NCBI GenBank assembly: GCA_934675685.1
Contig: CAKURL010000004.1
Span: 1-64,000 of the forward strand
Length of the DNA stretch: 64,000 bases
From: an uncultured Candidatus Melainabacteria bacterium
GTDB taxonomy: Bacteria; Cyanobacteriota; Vampirovibrionia; Gastranaerophilales; Gastranaerophilaceae
Reading direction: 5' to 3'
Shown one piece after another: positions 32,495-40,085 of this stretch. The translations under genes and the position numbers were made by a program. Every line of letters starts with the position of its first letter. Positions within the stretch are counted from its first letter, which is position 1. The notes beneath the pieces are model-generated. The model was not told the origin of the DNA and made no database searches. It saw only the letters and a list, made by a program, of their open reading frames with translations.

Positions 32495-33433
32495 TTAACT
32501 TTTTGAAACATTTTTCTTTGCTTCGCTTAATTCTTGCTTAAGCGCTTCAAAATTGAATGTCAGGCTTTTTCTGTTTTCGAGCGCAAGTTCAAGACAATCT
32601 TTATAAGAATCCAATTCATCGTCGATTTGAAAAATTTTCGCCATCAAATAATAATTGTCGCCGTTTTCTTGAATATCCGTGGCTTTAGTCAAAAGCTCAA
32701 GTGCCTCTTCGGTTTTGCCAGTTTTGATGTATATTTGAGCCAAAAGCTTATATGCTTCTTGGTCTTTTGGGTTTTTTTCGATTGTTTTTAAAAGCATGAC
32801 AATACAATCATCAACTCGATTAAGTTCCCAATAAATCTGCGCAATATTAAAATACGCCCAAGAATAATCAGGAGAAAGCTCCAAAACTTTTCTATATTCG
32901 CTTAAGGCAAAATCTATTTCGCCATTTTTTTTGTATTCACAAGCCAAATAAAAATGCGCAAAATAGTCGCTATAATTGTATTCTATCGCTTTTTTGAAAC
33001 ATTTTATGGCAGTTTTTGTGTCGTTTTTTTTAGAAAACAAAAGCCCGATTGAAAAAAACGCGTTTGAGTCTTCATTTTTAAAATAGATGACTTTTTTTAA
33101 ATTTTGCATTGCTTCATCTAAATTTCCCAAAATTTCACAAACCAAAGCGAGGTTATATAAAAAGTCAGGCTCGTCTGGGCGCAGCTCAACAGCTTTTTTG
33201 TAGGCTTTAAAAGCTTCTTCGTAGTTTTTCAATTTTTCAAAACAAATTCCTGCATTAAAATATAAATCTGCGTCGTCAGGAAAAATTTTAAGCAGATAAT
33301 CGATGTGAAACAAAGCAGCTTTTTCATAGCCCAAATCAAGACAAAGCATTATAAGCTCTCGTCTTGATTGAAAATTTTTAGGATTTAGCTTAATTGCCGT
33401 TTGAAGTTCTTCAAACTTTTCGGAATCATTCAT
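32495..33433 (-). CDS. Tetratricopeptide-repeat protein
   Basis: A 312-residue cytoplasmic protein made almost wholly of TPR units (about eight). Examples are DADLYFNAGICFEKLKNYEE, EPDFLYNLALVCEILGNLDE and YSWAYFNIAQIYWELNRVDD, spaced 34 residues. TPR arrays are protein-protein scaffolds; the partner is unknown. Its start overlaps the preceding 152-aa gene by 8 bases, so the two are coupled. Confidence 0.85.
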   Translation of the reverse strand: MNDSEKFEELQTAIKLNPKNFQSRRELIMLCLDLGYEKAALFHIDYLLKIFPDDADLYFNAGICFEKLKNYEEAFKAYKKAVELRPDEPDFLYNLALVCEILGNLDEAMQNLKKVIYFKNEDSNAFFSIGLLFSKKNDTKTAIKCFKKAIEYNYSDYFAHFYLACEYKKNGEIDFALSEYRKVLELSPDYSWAYFNIAQIYWELNRVDDCIVMLLKTIEKNPKDQEAYKLLAQIYIKTGKTEEALELLTKATDIQENGDNYYLMAKIFQIDDELDSYKDCLELALENRKSLTFNFEALKQELSEAKKNVSKS

Positions 33434-33884
33434 CTTTTCTATCGATTATTTTGTCTAAATCTAAATCAATTGTTTTGCCGTCAAATTCAAATGTGGCGGT
33501 CGTATCCATCTCTTCTTCTTTTTCCAATTCGTCTTTATCTTCGTCTTGGATAATTTTTTCAATAACCAATTGAGCCATGTCTAGCGCAACTTTTTTCTTT
33601 GTTTCGGGCGCACATTTTTCGAGCATTTGAATAGCGGTTCTAACAGTCGCGTCGATGTCATACCAGCGGTTGTGGCCTCTTTGAATTCTTCCGTCTTCAA
33701 CGGCTGTCATGATATCTTCTACGTTTTCATATTTGTTGTCTTGAATATTATGTTCGATGATTACTTTGATTAAATTTAAGGCAACCGCGATTTGTCTTTC
33801 GTCAGAAGAATTTGCTAAAGTCCTCATAGACATCGATAAAACCGGATCTTTGTCATACCATCTTGAAAAATATTGGTTTTCCAT
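33426..33884 (-). CDS. Conserved-looking hypothetical protein (152 aa)
   Basis: An acidic helical protein starting MENQYFSRWYDKDPVLSMS. An N-terminal RWYDKDP and a later RWYDIDATV look like an internal repeat of one helical module. The C-terminus is strongly Asp/Glu-rich. AAGGAG precedes the ATG at good spacing. It is co-transcribed with the TPR protein. I do not recognise a named family. Confidence 0.65.
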   Translation of the reverse strand: MENQYFSRWYDKDPVLSMSMRTLANSSDERQIAVALNLIKVIIEHNIQDNKYENVEDIMTAVEDGRIQRGHNRWYDIDATVRTAIQMLEKCAPETKKKVALDMAQLVIEKIIQDEDKDELEKEEEMDTTATFEFDGKTIDLDLDKIIDRKDE

Positions 33885-33899
33885 ATTTGCTCCTTAAAT

Positions 33900-34208
33900 T
33901 TAACTATTTTTATATATTATACCACAACCAGCGCTAGGATAATTCCACTCGATTGCTTTTTTGGGACATGCTATTTTACATGCTCCACACTCAAGACAAT
34001 TTTCCCATTGGACAATCGTTTTTTGAGTTTCTTCGTCAATACTATACACATTTGCGGGGCAAATGAAAGTGCAGGTTTTGTTTTTGCAATTTTTGCATTT
34101 TTCTTGGTCGACTTTCAAATGCTCTTTGATATCACAATTATACTTTAATGTTGCCAATTTGTCTTGTATTGATTTTTTATTATCCATATTTTTATTTTTT
34201 TCTTCCAT
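33900..34208 (-). CDS. fixX: FixX-like ferredoxin
   Basis: A 102-residue protein. The C-terminal region carries two cysteine clusters: CKNCKNKTCTFICP (irregular) and CLECGACKIACP (classical 4Fe-4S). This pattern, and the ending AIEWNYPSAGCGI, match FixX-type ferredoxins that partner FixC. The start at 34208, 2 bases after the fixC stop, has GGGAG upstream; the open frame runs further but into fixC. Role: electron transfer with FixC. Confidence 0.85.
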   Translation of the reverse strand: MEEKNKNMDNKKSIQDKLATLKYNCDIKEHLKVDQEKCKNCKNKTCTFICPANVYSIDEETQKTIVQWENCLECGACKIACPKKAIEWNYPSAGCGIIYKNS

Positions 34209-34210
34209 AA

Positions 34211-35527
34211 TTATCTCCCAAAAAACACATCTAGCGCGCATTTTAAGAATGCTTTTATGCCTTTTAAAAGTGAAAAAATGTTTCTATCTTTAAAGAAGCT
34301 AAAGAAAAATTTTCTAAATTGGGCGCTTTTTGAGACACAATTTGCGCTTGTTATGATTTCGAAAAATTCTTTAATTTTCTTTGGATAATAAATTTCGATT
34401 GAATTTGTTCTTTTTCTTAATTCGCCCATGATGTTTCGATAAGAATATAAATCCGCCATGATAAAGGTTTTATCGAGCTTTTGCTTGTAAATTGAAAGCG
34501 AATTTTGAGAATAATCTTTATTTGAAAGAGCTAAAAGCGCGCTTTCGCCGGCTAATTTCCCAGAAACAAGCGCGAAATTCGTCCCTTCAAAATGCACTCC
34601 ATTGATAAATCCTGCGGCATCGCCCACAAGGATTGCGCCTTGGGTTGTGAGCTTTGGAATTTTTTTATAGCCATATTCAGGAATCAAATGTGCGCTATAT
34701 TCGATTATTTTTCCGCCTTCCAAAAGAGGAGCAATGTCGGGGTGGAGCTTGATTTCATCTAAAACTTCGTTTATATTTAACTTGTTTTTTGCTAAATCCT
34801 CCATATTCGCCCCAAAGCCAAGCATAATAGTATCTTTAAAAGTATAAAGAAAAGTCATAGCGAAAAGATTTTTGTGCGCTTTTGGGGTGCCGAAATACAT
34901 CTTTGTCGCGCCATTTGAGCAATCGGATTTTAAATTAAACCTATCTTCAATAGTTTTTTTGTCCAATTTAATCGCAATTTTTATGGACAAAAGCATGTCT
35001 TTTGGCTCAAAATCTTTTCTCAAATTTAATTTTTTAGCGAGCAAAGAATTTGCGCCATCTGCTATGATTGTAATAGGAGCATAATATTTTTCGATTTCTG
35101 TCTCTATTCCAACAACCGCCCCTTGGTTTAAAATCAAGTCTTTAACCAAAGTGTTTGGGCAATAAAAAACTCCTTCTTTTTTTGCGATTTCAATAAGCCA
35201 ATTTTCAAGGTCAAATCTTTTTATCGCGTAAGCGTTTTTGCTTTTTGAATTTTTAAAAGTCATCTCGAAAGAAGAATTTTCGTCCAAAAATGCCCACGTA
35301 TGGTGGTTTATCACTCTTTCAAAAGGGATTGAAGAAACATTTTCTTTAAAAACATTCTCTAATGCGCAATGATAAACTGCGCCGCCATACATATTTTTAG
35401 ACCCTGGGTATGCGCTTCTATCCACCAAAACGACCTTTTTTCCTTGGCGCGCTACCGTGACCGCAGCACTTATTCCACTTGGGCCTGCACCCACAACTAT
35501 CACATCACAATTAAAAGTAGTATTCAT
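34211..35527 (-). CDS. fixC: FixC-like FAD-dependent oxidoreductase (ETF-quinone oxidoreductase type)
   Basis: A 438-residue flavoprotein. The N-terminal Rossmann is DVIVVGAGPSGISAAVTVAR, an early YPGSKNMYGGAVYH is typical of FixC/ETF-QO, and GAILVGDAAGFINGVHFEGT is the FAD site. It moves electrons between an electron-transfer flavoprotein and a quinone or other carrier together with FixX. No fixA/fixB (ETF) genes are in the window. A promoter lies so close to the ATG that the mRNA should be leaderless. Confidence 0.88.
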   Translation of the reverse strand: MNTTFNCDVIVVGAGPSGISAAVTVARQGKKVVLVDRSAYPGSKNMYGGAVYHCALENVFKENVSSIPFERVINHHTWAFLDENSSFEMTFKNSKSKNAYAIKRFDLENWLIEIAKKEGVFYCPNTLVKDLILNQGAVVGIETEIEKYYAPITIIADGANSLLAKKLNLRKDFEPKDMLLSIKIAIKLDKKTIEDRFNLKSDCSNGATKMYFGTPKAHKNLFAMTFLYTFKDTIMLGFGANMEDLAKNKLNINEVLDEIKLHPDIAPLLEGGKIIEYSAHLIPEYGYKKIPKLTTQGAILVGDAAGFINGVHFEGTNFALVSGKLAGESALLALSNKDYSQNSLSIYKQKLDKTFIMADLYSYRNIMGELRKRTNSIEIYYPKKIKEFFEIITSANCVSKSAQFRKFFFSFFKDRNIFSLLKGIKAFLKCALDVFFGR

Positions 35528-35533
35528 AATTAA

Positions 35534-35562
35534 ATAATACAGTCTATATGTTTAAAAAACAA
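35534..35562 (-). promoter_or_regulatory. Promoter of fixCX, leaderless type
   Basis: On the minus strand TTGTTT (35562-35557), 17 bases, then TATTAT (35539-35534), then 6 bases to the ATG (35527). Spacing and hexamers are good for sigma-70, and the predicted start site falls at the start codon. Confidence 0.6.
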
Positions 35563-35618
35563 TAGAGTTAAAGAGGATTTTGAGTATTTGATTTGTTTTT
35601 GGATTTCTACTTTTTTAA

Positions 35619-35854
35619 ATTGTTTCTTTGAGCATAAAAGAAAAAAGACAAAATAAAAACATCTCTTGCACAAAACTCGCCTATGGCTTTGACATCGACA
35701 AAGGTAATTTAAGCAGAATTGAAAACGACTTAATTGATTGCAAAATCACAACCTTGTGGAGAATTTCAGAAGCTCTTGGCTTAAAACTTCAAAATTAATT
35801 AGCATTTTAGAAAAATCTTTGGGCAAAGATTTCAAATTGAGCGATGAGAATTAG
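35619..35854 (+). pseudogene. Remnant of an XRE-family HTH regulator
   Basis: Without a normal start codon the frame from 35619 reads a Cro/C1-type HTH (KLAYGFDIDKGNLSRIEN, then CKITTLWRISEALGLKLQN) and stops at 35796-35798. One base out of frame the sequence continues sensibly as KLISILEKSLGKDFKLSDEN to a stop at 35854. A frameshift near 35790 plus the lost N-terminus mark a decayed gene. It differs from the intact HTH at 6156. Confidence 0.7.
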
Positions 35855-35885
35855 TTTACTATTAATTTCAATTTTTAACCATTAA

Positions 35886-35908
35886 AAAACCGGCATGAAG
35901 CCGGTTTT
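35886..35908 (+). terminator. Terminator hairpin AAAACCGGC / GCCGGTTTT
   Basis: A perfect 9-bp stem with loop ATGAA, 32 bases after the HTH remnant. T- and A-rich flanks could let it act on either strand, closing the broken gene on one side and repeat cluster C on the other. Confidence 0.65.
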
Positions 35909-35937
35909 GGATTGAGTATGTTAAATGTTTGCTAAGC

Positions 35938-36130
35938 ATAGTCGGACTAGGGCTTGGTTTATTCGGGTTGCTCCTGTGGAATTTTCTTCGAAAATTCTTA
36001 CGTCGCTCATTAAAGGTCTACGCTCTGTCTTGTCGGGGCTCAACGCCGCCGACAATCGCGAGCTTCGCACAAATGTACCCTCATTTTGCTCGGCAAGTCC
36101 GTCGGACTAAGCCTCGCTTTATTCGGGTAT
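35938..36130 (-). repeat. Structured repeat cluster C
   Basis: Read on the minus strand, it starts 1 base or so after the M48-like gene's TAG with ACCCGAATAAAGCGAGGC. It continues with GTCCGACGGAC (about 36098-36108), TTGCCGAGCAAAATGAGGG, and a full unit at 36006-35970 whose insert (GAATTTTC-GAA-GAAAATTC) is identical to units at 5743, 30003 and 30264. The remainder resembles cluster A (AGACCTTTAATG). Short ORFs across it are artefacts. Confidence 0.85.
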
Positions 36131-36928
36131 CTAATTGCCGTTTAATAGGCCGTAAGCTGCGTCCCAACCAGACAATCCGCCTCTGGTTTTAAATTTTGTG
36201 ATTTGAGAAACGCTATTTTTTCTATATTTTTTCAATTCTTTTTGAGATTTTGATTGAAGTTTTTTATTTTCTTTTCTTTTTGCCAAAACTGTGTTTGCAT
36301 AGGTCAAGAAATTTTTATATTCAATGCAATTATAGCCTGATTTTGTTGAGTTTGGATAAGCATAATTTGCATAATCGTAGATGTTCATTGCTCTTTGAGC
36401 ATTTGCAGGTTCACCCATAATTGCGCTCCAATATGTCGCATTATGTTTTGTCAAAACAACAATTGCAGCTAGTGGGTTATAGCCTGCATTTGCCATTAAA
36501 TTAACAGCGATAACGTCAGCTTCTTTTTCAGCTTTTGTGTTTTGATAATCTTCCACAAAACCGCTTGCAACTGTTGTTGTCGTGTTTGTTGAAGTATCCC
36601 CTGTAATTGAAGAAAGTAATTTGCCTTTTGCAGCATGTCCAGAAATGATATGCCCTAATTCGTTTGCAATCACCGCTGCTGTTTCGTTGTCGTTTTGTGC
36701 ATAAGCTAAATCGCTTTTTGAAATGCTAACTGTTCTATCTGTTGCAAAAGTTGAATTATCGACAGCTTTTGCTGTAACTTCAAACTTTATGTTTGAAGAA
36801 GGAATAGAATTTTTAGTCAAAAGTTTGCTTCCGATTGTCGTCACTTTGCTTTCTGCGTTATATGTCGCAGCAAATGTTGCACCCATCACCATCAAAAATG
36901 TCATTAAAGACAACAGAATTTTTTTCAT
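36131..36928 (-). CDS. Secreted M48-like peptidase with altered zinc site
   Basis: A 265-residue protein with a signal peptide (KKILLSLMTFLMVMGATFA). The M48 layout is visible: AAVIANELGHIISGH at the HExxH position and EKEADVIAVNLMANAGYNP supplying the third ligand. However, the first zinc-binding His is Asn (N-E-L-G-H). It may be a weak or dead peptidase, acting in the periplasm. AAGGAGG precedes the ATG. The C-terminal tail is Lys-rich. Confidence 0.78.
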   Translation of the reverse strand: MKKILLSLMTFLMVMGATFAATYNAESKVTTIGSKLLTKNSIPSSNIKFEVTAKAVDNSTFATDRTVSISKSDLAYAQNDNETAAVIANELGHIISGHAAKGKLLSSITGDTSTNTTTTVASGFVEDYQNTKAEKEADVIAVNLMANAGYNPLAAIVVLTKHNATYWSAIMGEPANAQRAMNIYDYANYAYPNSTKSGYNCIEYKNFLTYANTVLAKRKENKKLQSKSQKELKKYRKNSVSQITKFKTRGGLSGWDAAYGLLNGN

Positions 36929-37036
36929 TTCTTCCTCCTTAAAATTTTCTATAAATAAATTAGCATAAAAGTTGCAAAATTATCAGGTTTTTATATAATA
37001 TTTTTGCAAATATTTAAATTTAAAAGAAGCATTAAA

Positions 37037-38194
37037 ATGAGAAAAGAAAATTGTGTTTTGCCCCTTGCCTTGGGGACTTTTGCGCTTGGCATGAGCGAAT
37101 ATGTGATGATGGGAATTTTGCCCGATGTGGCTTCAAGCCTTAATATTTCAATTCCAAAAGCAGGGAATTTCATCTCCCTATATGCGCTTGGGGTCGTTGT
37201 GGGGTCAATTTTGCTTGTGATTTTCGCAAGAAAAAAGCCTTTAAAAGAAATCTTGATTGCGCTTACCGTTATCATCACCCTTGGAAACTTTTTTGCAATG
37301 TTATCAATAAATTATCCAATGCTCGGGCTTTTTCGCTTTATCTCAGGCCTTCCCCATGGGGGCTTTTTTGGCGTGGGTGCAATTGTGGCAGATAGACTCG
37401 CCGACAAAAACAAAAAAACTCAAATGGTCGCCTACATGGTGAGCGGAATGACAATCGCAAATTTATTTGGAATTCCTTTTGGGACATTTATAAGCCACAA
37501 TTTTTCTTGGAGAATAACTTTTCTTTTTGTTGTTTTGTTGGGGCTTATGGTCATTTATTCTATTCAAAAAATGGTTCCATATATTTCGCCTTTGCCCAAC
37601 AACGGCTTTAGAGGACAATTCAAATTCTTGAAGTCTTTGGCTCCTTGGCTTTTGATTTTAGCTGTCGTTATGGGAAACGGAGGGATTTTTTGTTGGTATA
37701 GCTATATCAACCCCTTGCTTTGCGAAGTATCGAATATTCCAGAAAAATATATTTCATTAATTATGATTTTATCTGGCGGAGGAATGTGCCTTGGAAACAT
37801 TTTAGGCGGAAAATTAGCAGACAGATTTTCTCCTTCTTTAATCGCTGCTTCAGTTCAAGGAATTGCTACCTTAGCGCTCATTTTCATTATTCTTTTTGCC
37901 CAAAACCCAATTCTTTCTGTTATTTTAATGTGTATTTGTACAGCAAGCTTGTTTGCGATTTCCGCTCCGCAACAAATGCTTTTAATTAAAAACGCAAAAG
38001 GAGGCGAAATGCTTGGCGCTTCTTGTTCCCAAATATCTTTTAATTTGGGAAATGCTTTGGGTGCTTTCATTGGAGCTTTTCCTATTACTTTTGGCTTTGG
38101 ATATCGCTTTTGCGCGCTCCCAGGGGCAATTTTCACCTTCCTTGCCGCTTTAGCTTTATTCTATTTTTACAAAAGATATGAAGCAAAAAATTAA
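37037..38194 (+). CDS. MFS transporter, DHA1/AraJ-NepI type
   Basis: A 385-residue, 12-TM carrier. LGTFALGMSEYVMMGILPDV and LFRFISGLPHGGFFGVGAIV are signatures of the AraJ/NepI/YdhP group of sugar or purine-nucleoside effluxers. The substrate cannot be read. I took the ATG at 37037; the frame is open from 37004, but those residues are polar and basic. The gene stands alone. Confidence 0.85.
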   Translation: MRKENCVLPLALGTFALGMSEYVMMGILPDVASSLNISIPKAGNFISLYALGVVVGSILLVIFARKKPLKEILIALTVIITLGNFFAMLSINYPMLGLFRFISGLPHGGFFGVGAIVADRLADKNKKTQMVAYMVSGMTIANLFGIPFGTFISHNFSWRITFLFVVLLGLMVIYSIQKMVPYISPLPNNGFRGQFKFLKSLAPWLLILAVVMGNGGIFCWYSYINPLLCEVSNIPEKYISLIMILSGGGMCLGNILGGKLADRFSPSLIAASVQGIATLALIFIILFAQNPILSVILMCICTASLFAISAPQQMLLIKNAKGGEMLGASCSQISFNLGNALGAFIGAFPITFGFGYRFCALPGAIFTFLAALALFYFYKRYEAKN

Positions 38195-38258
38195 GATGTC
38201 TTGAAAAATCAAAAAAATAGTTTAAAATAAAATCAAGTTTAAATTATTTGAGGAATTT

Positions 38259-38858
38259 ATGAAAAAGATTTTGGCTTTATTTTTGTTTGTTTTTCTAGCT
38301 CTTTCTTCTTTTGCGCTTGCAAAAGACAACATAAAAGTTACGGCTTTAAGCGATTTTGATTCTTCAAACCCAAAAGAAAATTTCAAAGCAAAGCTCGCAG
38401 AAGACGGGCAAATAGACGGCATTTATATGATTAAAGGCGACATTTTAAATTGCAAATTAATCGAAATCAAAGACCCAACAAGGGCAAAAAGAGATGCTAA
38501 AATATTTTTCAAGCTCATAAGCTATGAAGATTCTAAAGGAACGCATTACTTTAAAGACAACTATGCCGCAAAATATGCAAAAACAGTGCTCTCCAAAGAA
38601 GAAATAGAAAAAATTCCGCCTAAAACCATGGCAAAAAAGACAGCAAGAACAGTGGGCAATTTCTTTGTTTCAGGGTTTTCCTATGCTTTTTCTTTTGTTG
38701 ATGGCGCAAAAGAAAACAAAGAAAATAACCGCCTAAAATCAGGCGCAAAGCAAGCTTATAAAGATTCTTTCTTCTCTTATGTTGAATATGGAAACGAAGT
38801 CCAAATCAAAAAGGGAGACGAATTTTATTTTCAAGTTAAAAAATATAAAGAAGATTAA
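38259..38858 (+). CDS. Secreted hypothetical protein (199 aa)
   Basis: A signal peptide (KKILALFLFVFLALSSFALA) is followed by a beta-rich domain (GQIDGIYMIKGDILNCKLIE) and a weakly hydrophobic stretch (VGNFFVSGFSYAFSFVDGAK). It ends YGNEVQIKKGDEFYFQVKK. The order of a beta domain, a central hydrophobic span and a final K-x-G-[DE]-x-hydrophobic strand is shared with the gene at 56224, suggesting distant paralogues. GAGGAATTT precedes the ATG. Function unknown. Confidence 0.65.
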   Translation: MKKILALFLFVFLALSSFALAKDNIKVTALSDFDSSNPKENFKAKLAEDGQIDGIYMIKGDILNCKLIEIKDPTRAKRDAKIFFKLISYEDSKGTHYFKDNYAAKYAKTVLSKEEIEKIPPKTMAKKTARTVGNFFVSGFSYAFSFVDGAKENKENNRLKSGAKQAYKDSFFSYVEYGNEVQIKKGDEFYFQVKKYKED

Positions 38859-38902
38859 TTATTACAATTTTAATATTTCTTAACTAAAATCCAAAAAAAC
38901 TT

Positions 38903-38930
38903 TTGAGATTTTTAAAACGTATGGTATTAT
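38903..38930 (+). promoter_or_regulatory. Promoter of the F-K-G gene pair at 39042
   Basis: TTGAGA (38903-38908), 16 bases, TATTAT (38925-38930). This predicts a leader of about 105 bases before the ATG at 39042, longer than most in the window. Confidence 0.5.
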
Positions 38931-39041
38931 GCTTCTTGTGCCATTTTTTGTATTGTTAAGAAATTGAAAAAAACATTAAAAAAATAGCAAAAAATTTGTT
39001 TCACCTGTTTTTATTAAACTGTGTTTTATAAAGGGGACTCG

Positions 39042-40085
39042 ATGAAGTTAACAAGTGTAAATTATACAACCAATGCCAACAACAATTATCGCAAAAACAA
39101 CCAAGCATTCAAAGGTGGAGTAGTTGATGGGCTTGTGAAATTCTGGCAATTCGTCGATAATGGTGGCAGAGCTATCCAATTTACCGTCGAAGATGGCTTA
39201 GGCACTAACTTCCCTCGTACCTATAAAGGCGCTATGGCTGGGTATAAATATACTCATAAAATAAATATTCCTGCCCTTTTACAAGAAGGCATAAGAGAAT
39301 TCTTGACAGGGCCTACTATGTGTATCGTTCCTTGGGCAATTATTTCAGCTTCTATGAAACATTTTAACAAGACTTCTGATACTCACATAGAAAACATCAG
39401 AAACTTGTCTAGCATCATGGAAACCGTTCCAAGCGGAGAAGCAAAAGACGTTCAAAGAAGCTTTTTTGAAAACGCAGCAACTGACATGCTCCAAAAAACT
39501 TCAGGGCAAAGCGTCCAAACATTGAGCGAAACAACAAAAACTCTCGAAGAAAATGCCCTTACAAAAGACGACGTTAAGACTTTGACAGATAGATTTGTAG
39601 ACTATGCTAATGCTTTAAAAAACGAAGCAGGCTTAAAAGGAAAAGACCTTAAAAAAACAACTTCAGAAGCACAACAAAGCCTAGGGCAAACTTTTGAAAC
39701 CATAATTAAAAGAACAAAAAGAGAATATGAAGGCTCTTCTTTCTTGGGCGTTTCATATTCTAAAGACATCAAAAACAACTCTCAAACAGGCTCCACAGGC
39801 TTTAAAAATTATGCAAATTATATCGTAAATTATATGCAAGACTTTGCAAAATCAAATACTCAAGACGGCAAAATAAATGTCTCAAAAGAAGCAGTTGATA
39901 AATTCAAAAACTTCAATGTGGCAAAACGCTCTCTCATCGTCGCTTCCATGTTCTTTGTGACAGGGTTTGCAATGAGCTTTATTCCAAAGATTTATACTTT
40001 CTTCTCTGGCTCAATCAACCCTAACGCAACAGCAATCTATGACGAAGCAAACGGAAAAAACAAAACCGAAGGAGGAGCTAAATAA
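39042..40085 (+). CDS. F-K-G-motif membrane-associated protein (347 aa)
   Basis: The N-terminus MKLTSVNYTTNANNNYRKNN is Asn-rich, followed by QAFKGGVVDG (F-K-G-G at residues 23-26). Hydrophobic segments are PTMCIVPWAIISA near residue 95 and LIVASMFFVTGFAMSFIPKI near 310, with a long helical, probably soluble region between. There is no signal peptide. The start is set by AAAGGGG. Its stop overlaps the next ATG (TAATG), so the two proteins are probably made in a fixed ratio. Lineage-specific; function unknown. Confidence 0.78.
   Translation: MKLTSVNYTTNANNNYRKNNQAFKGGVVDGLVKFWQFVDNGGRAIQFTVEDGLGTNFPRTYKGAMAGYKYTHKINIPALLQEGIREFLTGPTMCIVPWAIISASMKHFNKTSDTHIENIRNLSSIMETVPSGEAKDVQRSFFENAATDMLQKTSGQSVQTLSETTKTLEENALTKDDVKTLTDRFVDYANALKNEAGLKGKDLKKTTSEAQQSLGQTFETIIKRTKREYEGSSFLGVSYSKDIKNNSQTGSTGFKNYANYIVNYMQDFAKSNTQDGKINVSKEAVDKFKNFNVAKRSLIVASMFFVTGFAMSFIPKIYTFFSGSINPNATAIYDEANGKNKTEGGAK

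Noticed and set aside
35925..36192. Plus-strand ORFs of 61 and 87 codons across repeat cluster C
   Set aside because: Same peptide strings as those from clusters A and B in reverse; products of the repeat, not genes.
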